Shown here: piece by piece, positions 53,058 through 62,300 of the stretch
Layout of the letters: every line of letters begins with the position of its first letter
How positions within the stretch are numbered: the first letter of the stretch is position 1
Position numbers and translations under genes: made by a program
Notes under the pieces: generated by a model
Seen by the model: the letters and a program-made list of their open reading frames with translations, nothing else
Database searches by the model: none
Told to the model about the DNA's origin: nothing
Assembly: GCA_963663615.1 (NCBI GenBank)
Contig: OY760517.1
Coordinates: 434,001 to 498,000, forward strand
Length of the DNA: 64,000 nt
Reading direction: 5' to 3'
Source: G963663615 sp963663615
Lineage (GTDB): Bacteria > Bacteroidota > Ignavibacteria > Ignavibacteriales > Melioribacteraceae

Positions 53058-53313
53058 GGGGTTATAGAAATAGAATAGCGAATAGAATATAAAAGCCACG
53101 GCGTGGCAAATGGAAAGCAAGCGGTGCGGCTCATCTGTAGAAAATGTTATAAGGCGAGATTCATTAACTCCGGCAGGAGCGACTCATAAACACCCGAGAA
53201 ATAGTTTTAACGATAAGCATTAGAAATTTGTTATGATGCTTATTTTACAGATGAGATGCCCAGCTGGGGCATTATGAATTAGGACCTTTGTATGGCAGGA
53301 GTATTTTCCTGCC
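53058..53313 (+). repeat. Dispersed non-coding repeat, copy 2
   Basis: It matches 15868-16137 with small indels. The long-range inverted repeat is kept: CTCATCTGTAGAA (53130-53142) faces TTTTACAGATGAG (53243-53255), where copy 1 has TTCTACAGATGAG. The single difference still pairs as G-U. Confidence 0.7.
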
Positions 53314-53400
53314 GATATGTAAAACTCGGTAGAGAGAACTCCTGCTTTATCATACTGCCGACCTACATATTCTCCAGTACCTATTCAGTCTTTAAAATAA

Positions 53401-53430
53401 GTAAGGGCGACCCATTTAGAATCGCCCTTA
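53401..53430 (-). terminator. GGGCGAT-family terminator of T9SS gene C
   Basis: On the minus strand a stem of about 11 bp (one U-G pair) lies 73 nt past the gene C stop and is followed by TTATTTTA. It is the third copy of the hairpin seen at 15664 and 52743. Confidence 0.65.
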
Positions 53431-53503
53431 AAAAAAATTATTTCTCTTTATAAGTCCCTCCCATTATAGGGGAGGTCCGCCATTGGCGGATTAGGGAGAG
53501 GTA

Positions 53504-56500
53504 TTATTTCATTAGCATCATTTTCTTTGTATCTACAAAGTTACTTCCATCAACACCCTGTGCAGATATCTGATAGATATACATTCCAGATGCCAGTTCA
53601 GATGCGTTAAAGTTAACGGTCTGAACACCTGCGGTAAAGTTGTTGCTTACTATTTCATTTACTCTCTGACCCAATACATTGTATAGAGTAATTGTTACTT
53701 TTGCTTCTACTGGTAGAGCAAATTTAATAGTGGTACTTGGGTTGAATGGGTTCGGATAGTTCTGATTTAGGCTGTATTCTTCTGGAACGGCAATGGAAGA
53801 AATGTAAAGCTTACCATCTTTAGGTGCAGCAATTTCAGCAGTTTCGTTTGCCGAGAATACTTTACTTACCATTCCACCTAAAGTTAAATATGTAACCTTA
53901 ACTTCAGAAGATGCAGTCATTTTAAGTTTTGACTCTGTAGTCTGCAATTTTACAATTTCGCTACCTGTGTTATATTTTCCAAAAGTATTATCCTCGAAGC
54001 GAGCGTCAAATGTACCTGCAGGTGGTAATGGCGGCATTTCGAAAGACTTTTCACTTTTGTTATCCAGAAGGTAAAGAGTTGTTCTTCCCTTGCCATCAGC
54101 AAGTGTTAGTGCTACACCAGTTTCCTTTCTTTTATTGGCTTTGCTTTCGGCAATACCATTTAGATATACCGTACCTGCCTGACTGGCAGAAACCCAATAA
54201 CCTTTACCAGCAGTAAGTTCGGAAGGTACTGAATAACCATTGCTAAACTCAAAGAAGTTTGTGGTTAGTATTCCCGAAGGTGAGGTGGTAATATTGCTTA
54301 CTGTATGAGTAGAATCGTTAACACCAATCATATTCCAGCCAGCAGAAACTGCAACTTCATTATCAAGTTTGTTGCCGCAAATTACAGTTGAGCCACTATT
54401 ATCAAATTTTAGCCAGTAGCCAAGATCAGTAGTGAGGACATCATTGTTAACATAACCATTATTAAATGAATAAGCCGGACCACTTGCATCCGGATAAACA
54501 GCTTCGGTATTCATTGAGGCTGCAGCAACAGGAACAGAAAGAAGGTTCCAGCCTTCGGCAAACTCTACATCAACACAAACCTGGTTACCAGGATCGCTAC
54601 CGTAATAGTATATTTTAATATCGTCAAGATACCATCCATCGCGTTCAATATATGAATCGGAACGCAACTCAAATTTAAGTTTAATATTCTGGTTAACATA
54701 ATCAGAAAGGTCAATTTCTTCATTTACCCATTCAGCCTGTACATCATCATAAACAGGTTCGCCGGTAGTTTGCTGTCCGCTTCCCGAGCCTGCATCGGAG
54801 TACATACCTTCAAGTGGGGTCCAGGTTGATCCATTGTTGGTTGAGATCATAACCTGACCACAATCCCAATTGTTTTCAATATTCCACTTGGTCCAGAAAG
54901 AAAGTACAGGACCAGCAACACCCGAAAGTGAAATAGGTGATTTGGTTTCCATTACTGTTACCGCATAACTTTCGTAGTCACCATTTTTTGAATCGGCATA
55001 GCTGTAGGCAGGAGATGCGAAAGTGCTTTGTGTAGCTTCCCAAACAGGGTGCCCGGATTCGCCTGAAACGTTAAACATAACTGTTGGGTCGTCGTTATTA
55101 TCGTTAAACATAAACGTAGGAGTACCTGGAGTAAAGTAAACCGTATCGGTATCCATTGAAACATCACCAAGGAAAGTTTCAACATATATTGGTAACCTTG
55201 TTCCAATTGGTGCACTTTCTGTAACACTGAACTCAATACCTTCGGTAAGGGATAGCTCACTCCATGAGCCAAGTGAAGCAACATTAAGCTCATCTGAAGG
55301 CATATTGAGGTAAGGACTATCTGAAGAAACTGTAATAGTAATATCGTCAGCATCATTCATTCCGATATTTTTAAGATACGGAAGCAAAGTAACGGTGTTA
55401 CCCGGATTAACATATTCAGGCTCGAAAGTTACACCAAGGTTTTCAATATAAGCTCCTGCTGCCCATGTGATTAACAGGTTGGCATGCAGGTTTTCCATTG
55501 CAAGTGGAATGATTCTGTTTTGTGTGGGCCAAAATCCGTCAGAGCTTTCACCCACTTCCGGAGTAAATGATATATTTTTGTTTTTGGTAGTTTGTTCACC
55601 ATACATCCAGTCGTCTGTATTTCCGTTCACTTCATATAATATCTGTGGTGGGCGACCTGTAGTATATCCGTTATATTCTGACATTTTACCAGCATAAGTG
55701 CGAAATACCATTGAGTCTGGAGTTGCTAAATCTTCATAACCCCAGGCGTACAAATAGTAGTTACTATATGTGTGATAGTTTAGGCAAGTTACAATATTAC
55801 GACTTTCAACGAAATCCCTGAAGTTTGCATTTGAAGGCTCGGAGAATGCAGCTGTTCCACGGTAAGTTTCAGAACTTGGGGAGCCACTTGACCCGGAGTT
55901 ATCGTATCCCCACTGATAGCCAAAGTTGCGATTGAGGTCAACACCATAACTGCCATCGCTATTATTGCGGCGATTCTTGCGCCACATTCCACCACCACTC
56001 GGATCGTTTTGAATGTTATATTCATAACCATCAACGTTGTAGAGTGGCATGAAGTAAATTTCACGATTATCAACAAGGTAGGTTACTTCAGGATCAGTAC
56101 CATAGTTTTCAAGTAAGTAATACATATAATACATCACAGTCATCATAGCTGCCGGTTCGCGACAGTGAATTAGCGAGTTGATAAATACTTCCGGCTCTTC
56201 TTCGTCAACATCAGGATTATCTGAAATTTTTACTACATATTGAGGTCTGCCTTCATAAGTATTACCAATAGAATACTTTTCAGTAATCAGGTTTGGATAA
56301 TCAGTTCTCATTTCGTCAAGTTTGTTATAAATCTCATCAGTAGTAAGATAACCACCCATGCTGCCAAGACTAAATCCTTTTACCCCATTTAAGGATTCGC
56401 TAAACTGCATTTGTTCTCTTATCGTTTCTTCCGAAACTTTCGGACGACTTGCATAATGTTTTTTCCAGTTGTCAATCAATATTTCGTAATTGAATCCTGT

Positions 56501-56713
56501 AGTTTGCAGTATTTCAAAATCCTTGAATGTAAGGAATACTACAACAGAATGATCTTTTTCGAATGAGGGATCACTTAACTCAACTCCGGCTTTAATAAGC
56601 TCCTTAACCGAGTTAGCATCTTTCAGGTAAATTTTTACCTGCTTGTAGTTATGGGACTGTGCAAAAATCCCAAAAGTTAACAACAACAACAACGCGAAAG
56701 TAACTTTTTTCAT
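53504..56713 (-). CDS. T9SS-secreted M14 zinc carboxypeptidase (T9SS protein C)
   Basis: A 1069-residue secreted metallopeptidase. Signal peptide 1-19, then an N-terminal region that may be a propeptide. The M14 domain (about 120-415) has zinc ligands His183 and Glu186 (HCREPA) and His314 (LNYHTYS). It also has the substrate-binding VDLNRNF (258-264) and catalytic Glu386 (FTPEVGES). The middle holds an immune-inhibitor-A-like beta sandwich (about 560-700). The tandem GWN...GYW module, the MPPLPPAGTFDARF module and a type A sorting domain follow. The specificity is not evident. It is convergent with gene B, and the two share sorting-domain DNA and related downstream repeats. Confidence 0.9.
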   Translation of the reverse strand: MKKVTFALLLLLTFGIFAQSHNYKQVKIYLKDANSVKELIKAGVELSDPSFEKDHSVVVFLTFKDFEILQTTGFNYEILIDNWKKHYASRPKVSEETIREQMQFSESLNGVKGFSLGSMGGYLTTDEIYNKLDEMRTDYPNLITEKYSIGNTYEGRPQYVVKISDNPDVDEEEPEVFINSLIHCREPAAMMTVMYYMYYLLENYGTDPEVTYLVDNREIYFMPLYNVDGYEYNIQNDPSGGGMWRKNRRNNSDGSYGVDLNRNFGYQWGYDNSGSSGSPSSETYRGTAAFSEPSNANFRDFVESRNIVTCLNYHTYSNYYLYAWGYEDLATPDSMVFRTYAGKMSEYNGYTTGRPPQILYEVNGNTDDWMYGEQTTKNKNISFTPEVGESSDGFWPTQNRIIPLAMENLHANLLITWAAGAYIENLGVTFEPEYVNPGNTVTLLPYLKNIGMNDADDITITVSSDSPYLNMPSDELNVASLGSWSELSLTEGIEFSVTESAPIGTRLPIYVETFLGDVSMDTDTVYFTPGTPTFMFNDNNDDPTVMFNVSGESGHPVWEATQSTFASPAYSYADSKNGDYESYAVTVMETKSPISLSGVAGPVLSFWTKWNIENNWDCGQVMISTNNGSTWTPLEGMYSDAGSGSGQQTTGEPVYDDVQAEWVNEEIDLSDYVNQNIKLKFELRSDSYIERDGWYLDDIKIYYYGSDPGNQVCVDVEFAEGWNLLSVPVAAASMNTEAVYPDASGPAYSFNNGYVNNDVLTTDLGYWLKFDNSGSTVICGNKLDNEVAVSAGWNMIGVNDSTHTVSNITTSPSGILTTNFFEFSNGYSVPSELTAGKGYWVSASQAGTVYLNGIAESKANKRKETGVALTLADGKGRTTLYLLDNKSEKSFEMPPLPPAGTFDARFEDNTFGKYNTGSEIVKLQTTESKLKMTASSEVKVTYLTLGGMVSKVFSANETAEIAAPKDGKLYISSIAVPEEYSLNQNYPNPFNPSTTIKFALPVEAKVTITLYNVLGQRVNEIVSNNFTAGVQTVNFNASELASGMYIYQISAQGVDGSNFVDTKKMMLMK

Positions 56714-57125
56714 ATAACTCCTTTGTGAATATAAATAGTGTAATATATAAAGATAATTATAAATGATAATAACTGCTATTTAAAATTGAGGGTGGGCAAA
56801 GTTTAATTATCCAAAAACAAGCTAATTTCAAAAGTTTTTGTAATATTGCACGTCAGTTGAATGTTAATATTTGGCTGCTCGGAATTTGTAAAGCTAATTA
56901 AAATAAAATTCAATTTTATTCTGTTCAAAGAGGGGGTACGTTACTATTAGATTAGTTTGCAAAAATTTGATAATCCAATTTTAGGATAGTTTAATAGTTA
57001 TTCAAAAGTACTATAAAAAGGAAGGCGATCCAAAAGAATCGCCTTTCCAAAAATTAAATATATTTAGTTTACCGCGGCGTAGTATCGTTCCGTGTAACGG
57101 GACGAGAAACGAAGCCGGGGGCAAC
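56714..57125. other. Spacer between T9SS genes C and D
   Basis: A 412-nt spacer upstream of gene C and downstream of gene D. It contains the gene D terminator (57019-57048) and a CGCGGCGTAGT phrase near 57073 that is the reverse complement of one at 52637-52647 after gene B. No TAnnTTTG promoter was recognised for gene C. Confidence 0.5.
57015..57048 (-). terminator. Rho-independent terminator of T9SS gene D
   Basis: An 8-bp core stem (57022-57029 with 57038-57045, AAGGCGAT/ATCGCCTT), extended by flanking pairs, with an 8-nt loop. On the minus strand it runs into CCTTTTTAT. The GGCGAT core is shared with the other T9SS gene terminators. Confidence 0.8.
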
Positions 57126-60100
57126 TTATTTGAGTAGTACCATCTTTTTGGTAATGTTAACATTTTTACCAGCCAACTGATAGAAGTATATACCAGATGA
57201 TAATCTGGATGCATTAAAGTTTATTTTATGCGTACCGGCATCAATTTGTCCGTTAACCAATGTTAATACCTGCTGACCAAGAATATTGTAAATTCTTAGA
57301 GAGTATTCACCAGCATCTTTAATGCTATACTGAATAGTTGTAGCAGGGTTAAACGGGTTAGGATAGTTTTGCTCAAGAGCAAACTCAACAGGAACTTCAA
57401 CAACTTCAGTTTCAACATCGGTAGCAGGGTTATCCAGTTTAAGGATTTCACCAGTGCTGGTACCAGCATAAACTTCAGTTGCTTTACTTGTATTGCCACC
57501 AGTGTATATTGTACTAACATTGCTGCCAACCAAACCAAATGTTTGCCAATTTAATCCTGTATTGGTTGAACTGTAAACACCGTTAGACCATGTACTTATA
57601 TAAACAATATCGTTATCATCAATTGTTATTGCATAAATGTAGCTTGCAGAAAGGTTACCATTTGCAGCAGACCAGGAGTTACCACCGTTGGTTGACTTGT
57701 AAACACCAGCACCATAAGTACCAGCATAAAGTTCGTTGGTAGAAGTTACCCCAAGTGACCAAACATGTTCGTAACCAATTGGAAGCTGTATCCAGTTAGC
57801 ACCCTGGTCAACTGATTTATAAACTCCGCCTGCAAATGTACCGGCAAACAGATCACCATTTCCATCAACAACAACTGCGTTAACAGCAAGGTGAGCAATA
57901 CCCTGGTTAATAGCTACCCAGGTAACACCGTTATCAAGCGACTTGTACATTCCAAGTCCCCAAGTACCAGCATAAAGAGTACCATTAGCATCAACGGCAA
58001 TGCTTCTAACATCAATACCGCTCAGGTTCGTATTATTCCATGTTGTTCCGTTATCAGGTGAAAGAAAAACACCCTGTTCAGTAGCAACATAAAGGTAACC
58101 TAGTGAGGCATCAGCAGCGATTGACCAAATGTATGCTACATTCATACCATCATTAATAGCTTTCCATGAAGCACCGTCATCTGTTGAGCGACGAATTGTA
58201 CCGCCCCATGTACCAACAAGCAAGTCATCATTATTATCTTTGGTTACAACGTAAACAATTTCGTTGCTGCCAAAAGTACCAACGTTGGTCCAAGTAGCAG
58301 AACTTCCACCACTACCACCAGAGCCACCGCTACCGGTTCCTCCGTAGTTATTCACATAAACTACAGCAAAATCATAATCATCTTCGTTGGTATCACCGTT
58401 ACCAGGATCAGAATCAGGATCATCAATATCTGAAGCAAATACTTCAGCAACGTTTGTAAAAGATGTATCGGCAGGAATATTACCAATAAATTTGGTGTTA
58501 TTAAACTGTGCACTACCTTCAAGGAATTTGGCAATCATCTGACCGTTCTGTACACCGGAAATAAATTTAATTCTTGCATTTGGTGCAAGTATTGAACCCC
58601 GCACATCGATGTTTGAGATTGTTATTTTACCAGCATTATAGAAGTTGAACATAACATTGCTCTTATCTGTACCGCTAATATTTAATCCTCCGTTCCAAAC
58701 AATGTTATTACCTTTTACATTTATTAAAGCAACAGCACCGTTAGGAACACTAACACGGAAATCGGTAGCAGAAGTCATTTCAGAACCTTTAACTTCAAAC
58801 ACGTTCATGAACGGATCAGTACCGTTTAATGATAATGTACTCCATTCGTAAGTAGTTGTACCGTTAACAGTCATAGCAGCTAATTGAGTAGAAAGGTTTT
58901 TGAGATAAGTTTCAGCTGCTGTAAAATCTATTGGCATACCTTGCGAGATAGTACCATCAACCGAAGTTACATTTACAGGCAAGTTGGTTGAGTTACCATA
59001 AACCACATTACCCTGGAAAACTCTTCCGCTGTGGTAAGTAAGGTTATTACCCACTATAAGTACATCTTCACCAAATGTAGTAAGCTTGTCTCCAATACTA
59101 TAATTGTTAAGTTCTGCATTTCTGCCAACTGCCATTTTACCTTCGGTATCAGCAGATGGTTGATTTATATCCTTAAGGATAAATACGTTAAAATCAGATG
59201 CAGGACCAAGATCAAGTGCACTTGTAGAAAGCGAATCAAGATCAATTTTAGCCGTAAGAGTTAAAGTTTCGGTAGCACCGTTGGCAACATTACCAACTGT
59301 CCACAATCCGTTAGTGGTATCGTAAGTACCCTGTGTAGCGGAAGATGAAACATAATCAAGTCCCTGAGGAAGCAAGTCGCTAACAACAACATTAGGAGCA
59401 GCTTTAGGACCGTCATTTACCAGTTCAATTGAATAAGTAACATTATCACCATTTTCGGCATTCTGTGTATTTACCGATTTTGATAAACGCAAGTCGGCTT
59501 CTTCCTGTGCTGGAGGAGGACAAACATTTGCATCCCAGTAAACAAATTTGGTTACCGGACCAGCAAGTACGTTACCGTTATTATCTTTTGCAGTAGCAGT
59601 AAACTTAACTTTTACCAATGAATCAGTTGCAGTTACGCCAGGCCAGTATCCTGTAATTGTGAAAACTGTATCGTTAAGAACAGAAACGTTAAAGTAGTTA
59701 ACCGAGTTATCATTAGTTACACTATCAGGGTAGAGTAACTGCCATGTAGTATGAAGTTCTGCAAAAGCAGGTTCAGGTGTAATATCAAGAGTACCTGTTA
59801 CTGTAACCGAATCAACACTATGCTGACAAATTGTTGAATCAGCACCAAGGTTAATTACAGCACCGGTAGCATTTGAAACCGGATTCTCTTTATTTTTAAC
59901 TATATGCAATGCATACAGATCATTACCGTTGTAAGGATTAGTAGCATAACCACTGTTAAGTTCGGCAGTAAAGCTTCCAGTACCTGCAAATTCGGAATAG
60001 TCTGATGGGAGGTTGTATTCATGTACAACATAGGCACCATTAACCGGAACCCACAGCCCATTGTTATCGGCAAAAGCAGGGGTGTTGTCATATATCCACT

Positions 60101-61406
60101 GCAATGTATTTCCGTTGTATGTACCAACTGCAGTACCAAACTGACTGGTAACTTCAATTTTATAGTTAGCAGGCAAGTTAGCAGGTGGGTTATTCATAAC
60201 AGTACCACTTGCATCAAACCATGTTTTATCGAAAAACACTTGTTCGCTACAGAAAGGTGAGTTTGCTGCCGATGCAGTAACTGACGTTCCGTTAAGTGTC
60301 CATGTTAGATCAGTAGTACCATCCCAGGTAACATCAAAATTGGCATTAGGGTAAGTTGCATTGTTTGATGCAACAAAAGTTGTTACCTGACCCCTGTTAG
60401 CCGGAGCCGGAGTGAAAAAGTTATCTGCACCAACCGGTACATTTACACTTGAACTATTTGGGTTATCGTAAGTAAAGTGAGCAGTATAAGTACCATTGCT
60501 GTTAATTTCAACACATTCAAGCTGAGGTACAACAGCCTGTACCGAAGGAGGAGTACCAGGTTTAGGAAAGTTTCCATCCAGTGGGTAATTATGAACTTCA
60601 CCGCTATAGTTAGTCATTGTACATGATTTAACAACAAGATTACCTTCAATTTGGGCACTTTGGTAAGTAAAGTCAGCTTTAGGAGCCAGTATAGTACCCT
60701 GCCAGCTAATATTCTTAATTTCAAGGTTTGTAGCTTCAAAAAAGTTCCAGACAGTTTTGGTATTAGAGGCATTGTTCATAAATATAGAGCCCAAACTACC
60801 ATGATCATCAGGAGTGCCAGCTACGTTAACAATAACCTTTGAACCAACAGGCACGTAAAAGGCAACTTCCTTTGTCAATTTCCAGGCATAAGCATCAAGG
60901 TAAAAAACATTTAAATCCGAACTTGTACCTATCATTTCAAGTCTTCCCCAGGTCCGAAGTGTAAAAATACCATTAGCAGGAAGATTTTTCCAGTAATCCG
61001 AAAGATTAAGCAGGTGTGTTTCTTCAGCAGCAAAATCAATTGGTGAAGAAGGATTAACGAGTGTACCATCGTTAATAGTAGCATTGCTTATAGTAGCAGT
61101 ACCACCAACATGTACATCACCATGATAACTTTGCGAGTTTGAAAAATTCAGGTTACCGCCGATTACCATTCCGTAACCATCGGCGTTACCACCGGGAGCC
61201 AGTTCATTACCAGCTCCGTAACTGGACATGGTGGAATTACCACCAACGGCAACAGCACCTTCGCTATCACCACCAGTATGTATCATATCGTTTATAACAA
61301 AAATGTTGTACTTGTTGGCTGTTCCAAGTGGTTCTGAAGTAGCAAACGTTAAGCTTGACACCAGAGCCAGTACGGCAAAAACCAGAAGTATTTTAGAGTA
61401 TTTCAT
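57126..61406 (-). CDS. T9SS-secreted choice-of-anchor A / beta-propeller protein (T9SS protein D)
   Basis: A 1426-residue surface protein. Signal peptide 1-22. A choice-of-anchor A domain (about 28-285, YNIFVINDMIHTGGDSEGA) is followed by beta-rich segments. A DUF11 domain starts at about 639 (DLRLSKSVNTQNAENGDNVT). It breaks off after LTLTAKID (719) and resumes at TNVAEVFASD (about 984-1020). A second choice-of-anchor A domain (about 731-975) sits in the gap. A Gly/Ser linker leads to about seven BNR/Ycf48-like propeller repeats (about 1037-1335, YAGTWGLGMYKSLDNGVTW), then a type A sorting domain. Its sorting domain (NPATTIQYSIKDAG) differs from that of proteins A-C. The function is unknown; adhesion is plausible. 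Confidence 0.85.
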   Translation of the reverse strand: MKYSKILLVFAVLALVSSLTFATSEPLGTANKYNIFVINDMIHTGGDSEGAVAVGGNSTMSSYGAGNELAPGGNADGYGMVIGGNLNFSNSQSYHGDVHVGGTATISNATINDGTLVNPSSPIDFAAEETHLLNLSDYWKNLPANGIFTLRTWGRLEMIGTSSDLNVFYLDAYAWKLTKEVAFYVPVGSKVIVNVAGTPDDHGSLGSIFMNNASNTKTVWNFFEATNLEIKNISWQGTILAPKADFTYQSAQIEGNLVVKSCTMTNYSGEVHNYPLDGNFPKPGTPPSVQAVVPQLECVEINSNGTYTAHFTYDNPNSSSVNVPVGADNFFTPAPANRGQVTTFVASNNATYPNANFDVTWDGTTDLTWTLNGTSVTASAANSPFCSEQVFFDKTWFDASGTVMNNPPANLPANYKIEVTSQFGTAVGTYNGNTLQWIYDNTPAFADNNGLWVPVNGAYVVHEYNLPSDYSEFAGTGSFTAELNSGYATNPYNGNDLYALHIVKNKENPVSNATGAVINLGADSTICQHSVDSVTVTGTLDITPEPAFAELHTTWQLLYPDSVTNDNSVNYFNVSVLNDTVFTITGYWPGVTATDSLVKVKFTATAKDNNGNVLAGPVTKFVYWDANVCPPPAQEEADLRLSKSVNTQNAENGDNVTYSIELVNDGPKAAPNVVVSDLLPQGLDYVSSSATQGTYDTTNGLWTVGNVANGATETLTLTAKIDLDSLSTSALDLGPASDFNVFILKDINQPSADTEGKMAVGRNAELNNYSIGDKLTTFGEDVLIVGNNLTYHSGRVFQGNVVYGNSTNLPVNVTSVDGTISQGMPIDFTAAETYLKNLSTQLAAMTVNGTTTYEWSTLSLNGTDPFMNVFEVKGSEMTSATDFRVSVPNGAVALINVKGNNIVWNGGLNISGTDKSNVMFNFYNAGKITISNIDVRGSILAPNARIKFISGVQNGQMIAKFLEGSAQFNNTKFIGNIPADTSFTNVAEVFASDIDDPDSDPGNGDTNEDDYDFAVVYVNNYGGTGSGGSGGSGGSSATWTNVGTFGSNEIVYVVTKDNNDDLLVGTWGGTIRRSTDDGASWKAINDGMNVAYIWSIAADASLGYLYVATEQGVFLSPDNGTTWNNTNLSGIDVRSIAVDANGTLYAGTWGLGMYKSLDNGVTWVAINQGIAHLAVNAVVVDGNGDLFAGTFAGGVYKSVDQGANWIQLPIGYEHVWSLGVTSTNELYAGTYGAGVYKSTNGGNSWSAANGNLSASYIYAITIDDNDIVYISTWSNGVYSSTNTGLNWQTFGLVGSNVSTIYTGGNTSKATEVYAGTSTGEILKLDNPATDVETEVVEVPVEFALEQNYPNPFNPATTIQYSIKDAGEYSLRIYNILGQQVLTLVNGQIDAGTHKINFNASRLSSGIYFYQLAGKNVNITKKMVLLK

Positions 61407-61701
61407 ACATATCCCGAATAATTAATATTTTCCTTTTTTCCCTGTGTAGATTGTATATTAGGTGTATCATGAATAATGGTTCAAAAAACATCAAACCATG
61501 TACTATTTGTGAATAATTTATTACATAATATAACATTTTAAATATAATGAATTGTAGCATAAAATGTGATAGTAATGAGGTTATTTCGAGCCAATATCTA
61601 ATTAAAAAGTAAAAGATCAACTAAGTTTATATATAAGAGTGGCTTGATAGATAGCTCAACTTTTCATTTTCGTAATAAACAGGATTGAAATAATGTGCTA
61701 C

Positions 61702-62283
61702 TTAACCAAACAATTTCCTTTCAACAGCTTCACAAATAATGTGTGCCACTGTAATATGCCCTTCCTGAATGCGTTGAGTACTACCTGAAGGAATAATTAC
61801 CGGAACATCGGCAAGTTCTTTAAGTTTACCACCTGTGCCACCAAGAAAGCCAATTACCTTCATCCCTTTTTTGTGAGCCATTTCCGCAGCTAATATTACG
61901 TTCTTCGAATTACCGCTTGTTGAAATGGCAATAAGTACATCACCTTCACCGCCCAGCCCTTCAACGTTGCGTGCAAAAACGTTTTCGTAACCAATATCAT
62001 TACCACCGGCTGTAAGGTTAGACGTATCGGTTGTTAGAGCTACTGCTGGAATTGCCGGTCTGTTTAAATCATGGCTAAGTCTAATCATAAACTCGGCAGC
62101 GATATGCTGGGCATCTGCCGCACTGCCACCATTACCACATAACAATAGTTTTTTACCGTTTTTAAACGATTCTATTAATAAATCTATAGCTTCGGTTATA
62201 TCCTTTTTACAAGCATCAACCATAAGAGTTTTTACTTTACTGCTTTCGTTAAGTGAATCAATTATAAAATTTTGTAAATTCAA
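61702..62283 (-). CDS. gmhA: Sedoheptulose-7-phosphate isomerase
   Basis: A 193-residue SIS-domain enzyme that makes D-glycero-D-manno-heptose 7-phosphate, the first step to the heptose of LPS or S-layer glycans. Motifs: CGNGGSAADAQHIAAEF (49-65), TDTSNLTAGGNDIGYENVFAR, ISTSGNSKNVI and the C-terminal IQEGHITVAHIICE with the catalytic His. The length is typical. It lies 17 nt after the GGGP synthase gene, so they probably form one mRNA. The other heptose genes (hldE, gmhB, hldD) are not in the window. Confidence 0.93.
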   Translation of the reverse strand: MNLQNFIIDSLNESSKVKTLMVDACKKDITEAIDLLIESFKNGKKLLLCGNGGSAADAQHIAAEFMIRLSHDLNRPAIPAVALTTDTSNLTAGGNDIGYENVFARNVEGLGGEGDVLIAISTSGNSKNVILAAEMAHKKGMKVIGFLGGTGGKLKELADVPVIIPSGSTQRIQEGHITVAHIICEAVERKLFG

Positions 62284-62300
62284 TTTTCACTCCGATATAA

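Larger units (their letters stand above)
52618..53503. repeat. Non-coding repeat spacer between convergent T9SS genes B and C
   Basis: An 886-nt spacer with no convincing gene. It holds the GGGCGAT-type hairpin at 52743-52773 and the CCTCCGAAG hairpin at 52797-52829. It also holds the long dispersed repeat 53058-53313 and, in opposite orientation, the end-of-gene block of T9SS gene C (53391-53503, with hairpin 53401-53430). The block beside gene C matches the block after gene A (15620-15705) in reverse complement. Confidence 0.75.

Noticed and set aside
48742..61406. A single gene cluster for a new protease-based secretion system
   Set aside because: The T9SS proteins are cargo with standard sorting domains. 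No T9SS machinery gene (PorU, PorV, SprA, GldK-N) is present, so no system can be claimed from these genes alone.
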